Part shown: positions 8,259-17,074 of the stretch, one piece after another
Layout of the letters: every line of letters starts with the position of its first letter
Numbering within the stretch: the stretch's first letter is position 1
NCBI GenBank assembly: GCA_023433685.1
Contig: JAEYUD010000079.1
Span: 1 to 52,401 of the forward strand
DNA: 52,401 nucleotides
Reading direction: 5' to 3'
From: Bacteroidota bacterium
GTDB lineage: Bacteria > Bacteroidota > Ignavibacteria > Ignavibacteriales > Ignavibacteriaceae
Notes under the pieces: model-generated
The model's database searches: none
Seen by the model: only the letters and a program-made list of their open reading frames with translations
Told to the model about the DNA's origin: nothing
Made by a program: the position numbers and the translations under genes

Positions 8259-11200
8259 TTATTTGGACCGGTGGAACCGTGCCAATATTTTAACTCTTGC
8301 AGACTCAACCAGCTCATAAACAACAGGTACAAGTACCAATGTTAACAAAAGCGAGCTTGTTAAACCTCCGATAATACCCCAAGCGAGGCCTGATTTCCAT
8401 TCGGAGCCATCGCTCGAAGAAAGGGCGATCGGGAACATACCCATGATCATGGTAAGTGTGGTCATTACGATAGGACGCAACCTCGAAGTACCTGCTTCGG
8501 TCAGTGCCTCTCTGATCGTAACTCCCTGTTCGAGTTTCATCTGATTTGCCCTGTCGACGAGCAAGATCGCGTTCTTGGCCACAAGTCCCACAAGCATTAC
8601 AATGCCGAGCATGGAGAAAATTGAGAGGGCTTTCATTGTCATAGCCAATGCAAGCAGCGCTCCAACCATCGCCACCGGGATCGAGAAAAGTACAACAAAC
8701 GGATAGACCCAGTTATCGTAAAGGGCGACCATGATCAGATAAACAAACAGGATCGCGGCTGCCAAAGCGAGGAACATGCTGGAGAACGACTCGCCCTGCA
8801 TCTTCACGTCACCCAGATATTTGATTTCGGTACCGGCAGGGAAGTGTGCCTTTGCGCGTTTAAGATCGATATCCTGCGCAATTGAACCGGTTGGCCTTCC
8901 AACAGCCTGTGAATAAACATAAAGCGCGTTACTCCTGTCCATTCGTGTCAGTTTAGTTGGACCCGTGGTTGATTCAAGCGTCGCAAATTGTTTGAGTTTA
9001 ACAGGTTTGCCGGATTTGGAAGTGAAGATCAGTTCTTCAAGCGACGCGGTTCTGTTTCTGGAGTAATCATCCAGTATTATTCTGATATCGAACTCATTTC
9101 GGCCGTCTCTGAACTTGGTAGTGTTATCACCGGTGAAGGCAATTCTGAGAGTTTGCGCCACTTCAGCGAGTGTAAGACCGAAACTTGCCATCTGCCTTCT
9201 GTCAACCTTTACAGCGATCTCCCTTTTCCCTTCTTCGGAGGAGAGACGGACATCAGCCGTGCCGGGAACAGTTTTTATGATATCGGCGAGCATGTTGGCA
9301 GCAACTCTTACACTATCAAGATCGGTACCTGAAACAGCCATCTGAATCGGTGTCTGATTCGCCGTTCCGAAAATACCGATCGGACTTACGCGAGCCTTCA
9401 AACCGGGATACTGCATAAGTTTTTGCCTTATCTCTTCGGTTATCTCATCAGTAGACCTTTGGCGTTCATTTTTAGGAACGAGAGCCACATCAACAGAAGT
9501 GATGTTGTTACTGCTCTGTCCGAGCATTCCCTCTGCCGCAACACCAACAGAAGCGATCACGCGATTGACCTCGGGGATCGCGGCGATCAATTTTTCCAAC
9601 TCCATTGAACGCTGGTTTGTTTCATTGATACTTGTAGATGCCGGGTATTCGACCACCACGGAGAATTCACCACGATCTGCAACGGTCATGAACTCGGCAC
9701 CAATGAAACCCAATGGCACGAGCGAAAGTGAACCAAGAAGCAGTAACGTCGTGATTCCAAAAACCGCAATTTTATGATTCAAACCCCACTTCAGCAGAGT
9801 GATATAGTCGCCTGTCAATCTCTTGAAAGCCCGCTCAAAGCCATTCACAAATTTACCGATCAACGTTGAATTTGAAAGCCGTTCCACTTTCGAGAAACGG
9901 GAAGCAAGCATGGGTGTGATGGTAAATGAGACCAATAGACTCATCAATGTTGAAACCACCACGACAAGCGAGAATTGCCGGAGGATGTTACCAACAATAC
10001 CTGTTACAAGCGCGAGAGGGAGGAACACTGCCACATCCACCATGGTGATTGAAAGGGCCGCGAAACCAATCTCATTTCTTCCTTTGAGGGCGGCAACCCT
10101 GCTCTCTTCTCCTTTCTCAAGGTGGTGATAAATATTCTCGAGAACAACGATCGAGTCATCCACAAGAATACCCACAACAAGCGACAGGGCGAGCAAGGTC
10201 ATCAGGTTCAGAGTGAATCCGAAGGCATAGATTGCAATGAAAGTTGAGATCAGAGAAGATGGTATGGCAACCAACACAATGAATGAGTTCCTCACCGAGT
10301 GGAGGAACAGCAGCATAACCAGTGCAACCAGAAAAACGGCAATTGCAAGGTCCACCTTCACGGCTTCTGCAGCGTTGATGGTAAATAAAGATCCATCCTG
10401 AGCCACATCGAACTTCAGGTTGTATTTCGCGTACTGTTTTTCGAGATCCAGAAGGGTCTGCTTGCTTTTCTGTGCCACTTCAACAGCGTTGGCATCGGAT
10501 TGTTTCTGTATCTGGACACCCACTGAGGGGAGGCCATTGATTCTTGATTGCTGATAAAATTCTTTCGTGCCGTCGACAACGTCCGCGACATCACGCAAAA
10601 GTATATCAGAACCATTCGCGTTTCTGATCAGAACGACATCCCTGACATTGTCGATATTCCGGAATTTACCGGCCACGCGCACAACGAACTGTGCGTCCTT
10701 GTCCTTTATCGCGCCGGCAGGGAAGTCGAGATTTGCCGCCTTGATCAACGCGGCTACAGTTCCGATTGAAAGATTGTAACTTTTAAGTTTTTCCTCATTC
10801 AAGAGAATTTTTATTTCACGCTCATCGCCGCCGATGAAGTTGATCTGTGCCACACCCTTAACCTGCGCGAGCGCGGGCTTAACGAAATCGTTAAGAAATG
10901 TTCTGAACTCGTTTGAGGGGAGGTTGCTCGTGGCACCAATTCGAAGGATCGGGATCTCATCAAGAGCGATCTTAAGTAGAGTGGGAGGATCAACATCGTC
11001 AGGCAAGCGTGCTATAACCTGATTCACTCTCCGCTGAGCGTCCTGCAGGGCGAAATCGATATTGGCGGATTGTTCAAACTCTACCACAACAAGAGAGACG
11101 TTCTCAGAAGAAGTGGCGTTAACAGCAGAAACCTGATCCTGCCCCGAAACGGCATCCTCAATGATCTTGGTAACCGAGGTTTCAACTTCATCAGGTGAGG

Positions 11201-11360
11201 CACCCGGATAAGTTGTGACGATAACGATAACTGGAGGGCTGATCTTTGGCAGCAACTCATAGCTTAACTGGCGGAAACTGAAAAGCCCCAACAGAATAAG
11301 CACCGTGAACATTACAATAATAAGCGATGGCCGCTTAATCGATAATTCAGTAATTGTCAT
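8259..11360 (-). CDS. RND multidrug efflux permease (HAE1/AcrB type)
   Basis: 1033 residues, full length for an AcrB-like pump. It starts MTITELSIKRPSLIIVMFTV, typical of the HAE1 family. Membrane helix 4 has GILVDDSIVVLEN with adjacent Asp401-Asp402, matching the paired aspartates of AcrB-type proton relays and unlike the Czc pattern in the neighbouring operon. The conserved PIVMTTLTMIMGMFPIAL segment lies in the C-terminal membrane half. It is the third gene of a minus-strand set (channel, adaptor, pump) and follows the adaptor by 12 bases. It should export organic compounds from the inner membrane or periplasm using the proton gradient; substrates cannot be read from sequence. Confidence 0.92.
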   Translation of the reverse strand: MTITELSIKRPSLIIVMFTVLILLGLFSFRQLSYELLPKISPPVIVIVTTYPGASPDEVETSVTKIIEDAVSGQDQVSAVNATSSENVSLVVVEFEQSANIDFALQDAQRRVNQVIARLPDDVDPPTLLKIALDEIPILRIGATSNLPSNEFRTFLNDFVKPALAQVKGVAQINFIGGDEREIKILLNEEKLKSYNLSIGTVAALIKAANLDFPAGAIKDKDAQFVVRVAGKFRNIDNVRDVVLIRNANGSDILLRDVADVVDGTKEFYQQSRINGLPSVGVQIQKQSDANAVEVAQKSKQTLLDLEKQYAKYNLKFDVAQDGSLFTINAAEAVKVDLAIAVFLVALVMLLFLHSVRNSFIVLVAIPSSLISTFIAIYAFGFTLNLMTLLALSLVVGILVDDSIVVLENIYHHLEKGEESRVAALKGRNEIGFAALSITMVDVAVFLPLALVTGIVGNILRQFSLVVVVSTLMSLLVSFTITPMLASRFSKVERLSNSTLIGKFVNGFERAFKRLTGDYITLLKWGLNHKIAVFGITTLLLLGSLSLVPLGFIGAEFMTVADRGEFSVVVEYPASTSINETNQRSMELEKLIAAIPEVNRVIASVGVAAEGMLGQSSNNITSVDVALVPKNERQRSTDEITEEIRQKLMQYPGLKARVSPIGIFGTANQTPIQMAVSGTDLDSVRVAANMLADIIKTVPGTADVRLSSEEGKREIAVKVDRRQMASFGLTLAEVAQTLRIAFTGDNTTKFRDGRNEFDIRIILDDYSRNRTASLEELIFTSKSGKPVKLKQFATLESTTGPTKLTRMDRSNALYVYSQAVGRPTGSIAQDIDLKRAKAHFPAGTEIKYLGDVKMQGESFSSMFLALAAAILFVYLIMVALYDNWVYPFVVLFSIPVAMVGALLALAMTMKALSIFSMLGIVMLVGLVAKNAILLVDRANQMKLEQGVTIREALTEAGTSRLRPIVMTTLTMIMGMFPIALSSSDGSEWKSGLAWGIIGGLTSSLLLTLVLVPVVYELVESARVKILARFHRSK

Positions 11361-11372
11361 TCTTGGTTCCCG

Positions 11373-12422
11373 TCAATTTTTAACTATTGATACCGGAGTA
11401 CCATCTTTAAGGTTAACCTGACCCGAGGTAACAATTTTGTCGCCCTCACTCAGTCCGGAAAGAATTTCAATGTTTGTTCCGCTTTCAGTACCTGTGGTTA
11501 CTTTCCGGAGCTTCGCGGTATTGTTTTCGACGATGAAAACCTCTGCTTCGGTAGTGCTTCCTATCAGGGCTATTCGTGGTATCACGATCGATTTACGGTT
11601 GATCTGTTTGTCGAATTCTACCTCCACATTCATCCCTGCTTTCAGGTTGCGGTTATTGGTAATAACCAGCTCGATAGGGAAGCTGTGAGTCTCGTCGCCT
11701 TTGACACCGATCGATTTGATTCTTGCATCGAATTTTGTGCCGGCGAAAACATCAGAAGTCACAATCGCCCGGTCACCGTTTTTAAGTGAGAACACATCTT
11801 TTTCTGTGATGCTTAACTTTACCCGCAGGCTTCCGACATCAACAAGATTCACAACCACGGTTCCGGCACTTACGTTGCTTCCGAGGTTAACCATTCTCGC
11901 GGTAACTATTCCGCTGAATGGTGCTTTTATCCTGGTGTCTTCAAGTTGCCTCTTCGCGATGGTTAACTGTGCATCCGCCGATTTGTAGGCGAGACGGTAA
12001 GCATCAAGTTGTGCTTCGGTGGCCGAGCCTTCCTTGTACAGCGCCTCATACCTGTCGAGGTTCTTTTTTGAATTCTCAAAGTCGGCTTCTCTCAATTTCA
12101 GGTTGGCGATCTTTAATTCGTCGTCAACTTTGAAGAGTATTTGACCCGCTTTAACGAAGTCACCGACATCGCACATGACAGAGCGGATAAGCCCCGGGGC
12201 CTCCGAAACCACTGCCACTTCCTTGTCGGCAAAAACGGTTCCAACCTGGGTCAGTTTCTTGTCGATTGTTTCAAATTTTGCTTCAACAACAGAAACCGGC
12301 ACGGTTGACATTTTCTTTGTCTGAACTTTTTGTGCCATCTTCTCCTTGTTGTTCAACAATATAAAAGTGACGGCTGCTATAATACCGACTACAATCAGTA
12401 TGTAAATGATCTTCTTGGTCAT
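11373..12422 (-). CDS. RND efflux periplasmic adaptor (MdtA/AcrA-like)
   Basis: 349 residues. The N-terminus has one hydrophobic anchor (about residues 4-23) without a lipobox cysteine, so it is likely membrane-anchored, in contrast to the lipoprotein adaptor of the metal operon. The biotinyl/lipoyl-like halves are seen as VSEAPGLIRSVMCDVGDFVK near residue 70 and KAPFSGIVTARMVNLGSNVS near 170, with a short helical hairpin between them and beta-barrel domains after. Length and order match HlyD-family membrane fusion proteins of tripartite pumps. It lies between the TolC-like gene (21-base gap) and the RND permease (12-base gap), so it should join those two. Confidence 0.9.
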   Translation of the reverse strand: MTKKIIYILIVVGIIAAVTFILLNNKEKMAQKVQTKKMSTVPVSVVEAKFETIDKKLTQVGTVFADKEVAVVSEAPGLIRSVMCDVGDFVKAGQILFKVDDELKIANLKLREADFENSKKNLDRYEALYKEGSATEAQLDAYRLAYKSADAQLTIAKRQLEDTRIKAPFSGIVTARMVNLGSNVSAGTVVVNLVDVGSLRVKLSITEKDVFSLKNGDRAIVTSDVFAGTKFDARIKSIGVKGDETHSFPIELVITNNRNLKAGMNVEVEFDKQINRKSIVIPRIALIGSTTEAEVFIVENNTAKLRKVTTGTESGTNIEILSGLSEGDKIVTSGQVNLKDGTPVSIVKN

Positions 12423-12443
12423 TTTGATTCTCTGGGTTCCTGA

Positions 12444-13772
12444 TTAATTTCCAATTGCTTTGTTAAGTAATGCTTCCGCGTTCCTGAGATCGGAAGTTGC
12501 GGTAACAAGTTTAATTTTTGCTTCAAAAAGTGCCACTTCGGCATCTATCAAGTCTGAATTTTTAATAAGTCCTTGTTGAAAAAGGTTATAGCTGACCCTG
12601 TAGCTTTCTTCAGCCTGCTTCACAGTGTTTGCCGCGAGTTTTATCCGGCTTCTGTTTGCTTCAAGGTTCAAATAAGCCTGTTTAACCTCGATGAGAACAC
12701 CATCCTTCATCATTTGATACTGATAATTGGTCTGAGAAAGTTCCGATTCCGCTTGTTGTGTGCGGTACGAAGTGGCATTCCAGTTCCAAAGCGTGTATGA
12801 AAGGGAGAGCGACAGATCCCAGGTTCCATTAAATTCATCCTTGGTAGGCACTATCCTTTGATTTGGTCTTGAGTAAGTGTAATTGCCCACCAAGTAAATA
12901 TCGGGATACCACGCTGATCTTGTCAGGTCGATGGCAGTTTCACGTGAGTTGATTCTCACAGCCATCGCTTTCAACTCTGGACGGGTGTTGAGCGCTGTGT
13001 TGTTAATCTCCTCGAGCGTTACAGCTGAAGAATCGTTGGACTCAACAGTGGAAGGCTTGATCTGAAAGTCCGTGTTCATCGGAAGGTCAAGAGTGTTGAG
13101 CAGGTTCAATCGTGCCATTTCGATACCGTTTTCCGTCTCAAGCAGTTGAACCTTTGTGGATGAGAGCTGCACTTCAAGCTTCAAAACTTCGTTAACGGTA
13201 ACAAGGCCCTGTTTGTAAAAATTGTTGATATCCTTAAGGTGGAGTTCAATGGTTTTAATATACTCCTGTAACACTTTTTTACCTTCAACAACTTTGTAGA
13301 GTGACCAATACGCGTTCGCGATGCTGTACCTCAACTTGCTCTTCTCGGCCTCCAGATCGTAAAGTCCAGCTTGGATCGATTGATCAGAAAGATCTTTGTT
13401 CAGGTCGATCTTGAAGCCGGTAAACAATGGCTGCGTAAGAGTAAGTTTGGCTGAATAGTTGTTAAGGATGCTCGGTGAAACTGTAAAAGACTGGGTGGTA
13501 GGTCCAAAAGGGAGTGTGATGGTGAAGGGGTCAACCTCACTCAACCTTGTGTAACCTGCCTGAAGGGAGAGGGAGGGTAAGCCTGTAGTATTAACTTCCT
13601 CTCTTTTTAACCTGCTTGCTTTTACCTTTTCAGAGGCAATTTTAATGTTTTTGTTGTTTTCAAGCCCATATTTTATGCAATCCTCAAGCGACATCTCAAC
13701 CCGTGTTTGTGCCATCGAAATGGCAGTAAGTATGATGCCGGAGAGGAGAATATAAAGCGGTTTTCTGAACAT
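12444..13772 (-). CDS. TolC-family outer-membrane channel
   Basis: 442 residues with a signal peptide (MFRKPLYILLSGIILTAISMAQ). Two outer-membrane efflux repeats follow, starting around MSLEDCIKYGLENNKNIKIA (residues 27-46) and EEINNTALNTRPELKAMAVR (about 250), each leading into long helices. This is the TolC trimeric channel fold. It is the first gene of the minus-strand channel-adaptor-pump operon. Its promoter should lie in 13773-13974; on the minus strand TATTTTTG at 13901-13894 fits a Bacteroidota -7 box, but I found no paired upstream element. Confidence 0.9.
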   Translation of the reverse strand: MFRKPLYILLSGIILTAISMAQTRVEMSLEDCIKYGLENNKNIKIASEKVKASRLKREEVNTTGLPSLSLQAGYTRLSEVDPFTITLPFGPTTQSFTVSPSILNNYSAKLTLTQPLFTGFKIDLNKDLSDQSIQAGLYDLEAEKSKLRYSIANAYWSLYKVVEGKKVLQEYIKTIELHLKDINNFYKQGLVTVNEVLKLEVQLSSTKVQLLETENGIEMARLNLLNTLDLPMNTDFQIKPSTVESNDSSAVTLEEINNTALNTRPELKAMAVRINSRETAIDLTRSAWYPDIYLVGNYTYSRPNQRIVPTKDEFNGTWDLSLSLSYTLWNWNATSYRTQQAESELSQTNYQYQMMKDGVLIEVKQAYLNLEANRSRIKLAANTVKQAEESYRVSYNLFQQGLIKNSDLIDAEVALFEAKIKLVTATSDLRNAEALLNKAIGN

Positions 13773-13974
13773 CTAAAGTTCCTCGTGTTAATTGAACTAA
13801 ACCGGGTTTATCTCTGTGAGCAGAGGTTTAAATTCGATTTTTTTTCCTAAATTTGCGCCGGAAATAATTTCCAATAATGTAAACAAAGAAAAACAAAAAT
13901 AGTTAAAAATACTCTAAGAAAAATGAATCTTGAATACTTGTTTATCATAAAATAAAAGGAACTTAAGAAAAAGA
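13773..13974. other. Divergent intergenic region between TolC-like and SMR exporter genes
   Basis: 202 AT-rich bases that must hold the start signals of both divergent genes. TAAATTTG at 13848-13855 fits a plus-strand TAnnTTTG box, and the complement of 13894-13901 (TATTTTTG) fits a minus-strand one. Neither has a clear TTTG element about 20 bases upstream. No riboswitch-like fold or palindromic operator was recognised. Confidence 0.35.
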
Positions 13975-14301
13975 ATGGAGTGGATATATCTTATAATTGC
14001 TGGATTGCTTGAAGTCGGCTGGCCGCTTGGTTTTAAGCTATCGCAAACAAACGGGGAAGGATTGCAAAAATATTTCTGGATCGGAATGTCTGTAATAAGC
14101 ATGGCAGGTAGCGGATTTTTTCTGTGGCTCGCGCAGAGGCAGATTCCGATTGGGACAGCCTATGCCATCTGGACAGGAGTGGGTGCCGCGGGTACGTTTC
14201 TGATAGGGATTGTATTCTTCAAGGATGCAGCCACTACAGGCAGACTGATCTCCGCGTTTCTGATAATCGCGGGAATAATAGGATTGAAACTTACAAGTTA
14301 A
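13975..14301 (+). CDS. gdx: SMR-family exporter, Gdx/SugE-like (guanidinium)
   Basis: 108 residues forming four membrane helices, the usual size of small multidrug resistance proteins. Glu13 in LIIAGLLEVGW is the conserved substrate/proton-binding glutamate. The downstream block IPIGTAYAIWTGVGAAGT and the ending GIIGLKLTS follow the SugE/Gdx subtype, known to export guanidinium, rather than the EmrE/Qac drug subtype. Members act as antiparallel dimers, so one gene can suffice. An A-rich region with AAAAGGAA about 12 bases upstream serves as ribosome binding site. I looked for guanidine riboswitch features in the 200 bases upstream and saw none. It is divergent from the drug-type RND operon. 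Confidence 0.85.
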   Translation: MEWIYLIIAGLLEVGWPLGFKLSQTNGEGLQKYFWIGMSVISMAGSGFFLWLAQRQIPIGTAYAIWTGVGAAGTFLIGIVFFKDAATTGRLISAFLIIAGIIGLKLTS

Positions 14302-14334
14302 AGCAGATTCGAGTGTGGGAGTAGGGTGATAAGT

Positions 14335-14423
14335 TGGTGCCGAAAGCCGGGGTCGAACCGGCACCTGGTTTGAGCCAGACCGGATTTTGAGTCCGGCGCG
14401 TCTGCCAATTCCGCCATTTCGGC
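14335..14423 (-). tRNA. tRNA-Leu (anticodon CAA)
   Basis: Read on the minus strand, it starts GCCGAAATGGCGGAATTGGC and ends GCTTTCGGCACCA. The 7-bp acceptor stem GCCGAAA/TTTCGGC is perfect and the 3' CCA is encoded. The anticodon loop CTCAAAA gives CAA, reading UUG. A long variable arm (GTCTGGCTCAAACCAGGT) and the T-loop GGTTCGACCCC are as expected for leucine tRNA. Length is 89 with CCA. Its 5' end lies only four bases after the T-run of the hairpin that follows tRNA-Phe. Confidence 0.96.
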
Positions 14424-14427
14424 ATCC

Positions 14428-14461
14428 AAAAAAAAGAAGGCCACGGTCGGTAACGTGGCCT
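14428..14461 (-). terminator. Terminator-like hairpin between tRNA-Phe and tRNA-Leu
   Basis: On the minus strand: AGGCCACG, an 8-base loop, CGTGGCCT, then TC and eight T residues. The 8-bp stem plus T-tract has the form of an intrinsic terminator for transcripts leaving tRNA-Phe, yet tRNA-Leu begins four bases later. It could also act as a processing element. Confidence 0.75.
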
Positions 14462-14465
14462 AAAG

Positions 14466-14538
14466 TGGGCAGGGACGGAATCGAACCGCCGACACAAGGA
14501 TTTTCAGTCCTTTGCTCTACCGACTGAGCTACCTGCCC
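14466..14538 (-). tRNA. tRNA-Phe (anticodon GAA)
   Basis: The minus strand reads GGGCAGGTAGCTCAGTCGGT at the 5' end and closes with CCTGCCC plus discriminator A. The acceptor stem GGGCAGG/CCTGCCC is perfect, the D-loop AGCTCAGTCGGTAGAGC is normal, the anticodon loop CTGAAAA gives GAA (UUC/UUU), and the T-arm is GGCGGTTCGATTCCGTC. Length is 73. The 3' CCA is not encoded (the next bases are CTT), unlike tRNA-Leu beside it, so CCA must be added enzymatically. Confidence 0.96.
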
Positions 14539-14637
14539 CTAAATCATTATAATTTAGACTTTAAATTTAGTGATTTTCCAAATATCACACAAGCCCTTTC
14601 GAAAAAAATCTTTTCAAAAAGTTAATATTTTGATCAA

Positions 14638-14661
14638 AACGGGGAGTTTTACCTCCCCGTT
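14638..14661 (-). terminator. Probable terminator of the BNR-repeat T9SS gene
   Basis: A 9-bp GC-rich stem (AACGGGGAG/CTCCCCGTT) with a 6-base loop lies 14 bases past the stop codon. On the minus strand it is followed by only a short T tract (TTTTG), so efficiency is uncertain. Confidence 0.6.
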
Positions 14662-14674
14662 GGAAAATATCATA

Positions 14675-16945
14675 TTATTTTACGAGCATCATTTTCTTGT
14701 TTGCTCTGAAGGATGCCACTCCATCCTGACTGATCGCCTCGATTGAGTAGAAGTAGACACCGGATGCCATCGCGCTCATCATAAGCTCCTGACTGTGAAG
14801 TCCGGCAGCCAATGTCCCTTTTTCATGCGTCTGGATCAGGTTACCGGCGGCATCGAACACGCTGAGTTTTACTTTGCTTTCAACCGGCAGGGAAAATGAA
14901 ATTACGGTTGATGGGTTGAACGGATTCGGGTAGTTCTGATGAAGTTCAAAAGTAGCCGGTGTGGTTACACTTGTATTAACAACATTGGAATATTCAAAAC
15001 GACCATCAAAATCAACCTGCTTTAACCTATAGTGGTAAACACCGGGAAGAGTGATTGATTTATCAGTAAATGAATACTCTTTTTCTTCGGTAGTGGAGCC
15101 ATTTCCGTTTACAAAGGCGATTCTGTTCCATTCAAGAGTTCCCGGTTTATCGGAAGCCCTTTCTACTTCAAATCCTTTGTTATTGGTTTCGGATGCAGTG
15201 TTCCAGTCAAGCTTAACCGAGTATCCATCGGACTGCGCGGAAAATGATGTGAGTTCAACAGGAACAACACCATTGACATTAAGCGTGGCAGTTCTTTTAT
15301 GAACCGGGATGCCGCGTGGGCCTGTTCCGGTGATTATTATGGTGTAAACTCCTTCGGGAACATTGCCGGAGGTTTTTATCCACATTCTAAGACTGTCAGG
15401 GAAACTTGTGAGTGAATCCTTGCCTGCAAATCTGAATGCTATGGAACCCTGTACAGGGGCGGGCGAAACTTCAGCAGTAAATTTAACCGGGGAAGTGTAA
15501 GCCTTCACCGACGGTACGGATACGTAAATTGACGTGCTGTCATTACTTACCGCCACGGAAGCGTTTGCCGGAAGTACCCTCATAGCGTAATCAGGGAAAT
15601 AAGAACCATACGAACCGGTGTTGCCGTTTCTGAAATCGGTGTAAGTCATGTACGCCTGGTTGCCTACCGACTGGATCGCGTCGTAATCACCCTGGTAATT
15701 GGCGCCTGTGCCGGAGCTGATCTTGATCTTGAATGTTTTGTTCGATATCCTCTGATTAGGGGCGAATGTTGCACCGCCATCATCGGTATACGTTGCATAA
15801 ACATCCATACTGTCGGCAGTAGGAACAAGTCGGGTGTCATAAAACTTTATATAGAGACGGCCCGATGTGATATCGCACCAGATCGCGGGGAAGAAACTGT
15901 GATTATTCTGCGGATTTGCATCATCATTAACCACTTTTTCTGGAGACCATGTTGCACCATAATCGGTGGAGTAACGCAAGAAAACATCAGACTTGTTATT
16001 GTTGCCAGAGGGGTTGTTGGATGCATATACCAGATAAAGTCTGCCGCGATATGGTCCGTAACTGTTATCAGCCGCGATCATCGGATAAGGTCTTGTACGC
16101 ATATTCTGTATGGTGGATCTTCCGGATATTTCAGTACCGATAAAGTTCGGGAACTGTTGAGCAGATTTTTGAGTGAAAGTGGCCCCGCCATCTGTCGACT
16201 GGTAAAAAGTGTAAATACCCGCACTGTTTGTACCTGAGTGAGTGACAACAACCACTGATCCTCCGGGAACATCGGTGGCACCGTTCACATATGGACCCAC
16301 AGCGGTCATCATACCCGGCAATGACTGTGTGTTAAGCTGGGTTACTCGCGCGAATGACTGACCGCCATCTGTACTTCTGTGAATGTAGCCGGGAGTCATT
16401 GTGTTATAAATATAATTTGAGTACGGGCCGGATGTCTGATCGATCGCCATCCAGTTTTTATCGACTCCGTCAACGCCTGTGATCGCGGCTGTCCAAGTCT
16501 GTCCTCCGTCGGTTGATCGGACGTTCTTTGAACCCTGAATAGCACTGGAGGTTCCAAACATGTTCTGATAGTGCAACACGCCGTCCTTACCCCAAGCGGT
16601 CAGGGGGTCACCCCAGATCGTGGTACCAAACGAGGGGACAACCCTGGTCCAGTTCCACCCATCGGCGGTATAATAACAGCCATTTGTGTTATAAGCGGTG
16701 AACATTCTCTTTGGATTGGTAGGGTCCATTGAAAAATGTGGTTCAGCCTGATCGGTTCCCAGGAAGAAATTGTCGAAATCGTTGATAGTTACAGGAGTTG
16801 CTTCAATCGGAAGAAAAGGGGGAATATATTTCTCACCATTGAAAGGGAACCGGTCTAAATTTGAGTCCGGAATGGTTTGCGCGAAAGCCGGGAAAAGGAA
16901 AAAAGAAAATATTAAAAATGGGACTGCACGTAGAATTTTATCCAT
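14675..16945 (-). CDS. Secreted BNR-repeat (sialidase-like propeller) protein with T9SS sorting domain
   Basis: 756 residues from the ATG at 16945. That start has GGAG seven bases upstream and begins directly with a signal peptide (MDKILRAVPFLIFSFFLFPAFA); an ATG 42 bases upstream is less likely. The N-terminal ~450 residues carry several Asp-box motifs (STDGGQTW, STDGGQSF, STDGGATF, STDYGATW), marking a BNR/sialidase-type beta-propeller. An Ig-like stretch and a fibronectin-type region follow, then a C-terminal domain of about 90 residues opening with HQNYPNPFNPSTVISFSLP and ending FRANKKMMLVK, the type A sorting tail of the type IX secretion system. It should be exported across the outer membrane and attached or released. 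Sialidase catalytic residues were not established, so enzymatic activity is open. Confidence 0.85.
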   Translation of the reverse strand: MDKILRAVPFLIFSFFLFPAFAQTIPDSNLDRFPFNGEKYIPPFLPIEATPVTINDFDNFFLGTDQAEPHFSMDPTNPKRMFTAYNTNGCYYTADGWNWTRVVPSFGTTIWGDPLTAWGKDGVLHYQNMFGTSSAIQGSKNVRSTDGGQTWTAAITGVDGVDKNWMAIDQTSGPYSNYIYNTMTPGYIHRSTDGGQSFARVTQLNTQSLPGMMTAVGPYVNGATDVPGGSVVVVTHSGTNSAGIYTFYQSTDGGATFTQKSAQQFPNFIGTEISGRSTIQNMRTRPYPMIAADNSYGPYRGRLYLVYASNNPSGNNNKSDVFLRYSTDYGATWSPEKVVNDDANPQNNHSFFPAIWCDITSGRLYIKFYDTRLVPTADSMDVYATYTDDGGATFAPNQRISNKTFKIKISSGTGANYQGDYDAIQSVGNQAYMTYTDFRNGNTGSYGSYFPDYAMRVLPANASVAVSNDSTSIYVSVPSVKAYTSPVKFTAEVSPAPVQGSIAFRFAGKDSLTSFPDSLRMWIKTSGNVPEGVYTIIITGTGPRGIPVHKRTATLNVNGVVPVELTSFSAQSDGYSVKLDWNTASETNNKGFEVERASDKPGTLEWNRIAFVNGNGSTTEEKEYSFTDKSITLPGVYHYRLKQVDFDGRFEYSNVVNTSVTTPATFELHQNYPNPFNPSTVISFSLPVESKVKLSVFDAAGNLIQTHEKGTLAAGLHSQELMMSAMASGVYFYSIEAISQDGVASFRANKKMMLVK

Positions 16946-17074
16946 AGGGACTCCGTTGTTGGGTAATTGACTGAAGCGAGAATTCAAAATACGAATAAAT
17001 GATGAAAAGATAAAGTGGAGTGATATATTTTTCGGTATTTCCTAAATTTGGTGATAAACTTTAAAAAAATCTGT
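16946..17074. promoter_or_regulatory. Divergent promoter region with a TAAATTTG box upstream of purC
   Basis: TAAATTTG at 17043-17050 matches the TAnnTTTG -7 box of Bacteroidota-type promoters and lies 24 bases before the purC ATG. No TTTG or TTG was found at the expected distance upstream, so the call is tentative. The same gap must also start the minus-strand BNR-repeat gene. Confidence 0.35.

Noticed and set aside
13773..13974. A possible guanidine riboswitch upstream of the Gdx-like gene
   Set aside because: I looked for ykkC-type conserved segments and for paired ACGR-loop hairpins and found neither; the region is simple AT-rich sequence.
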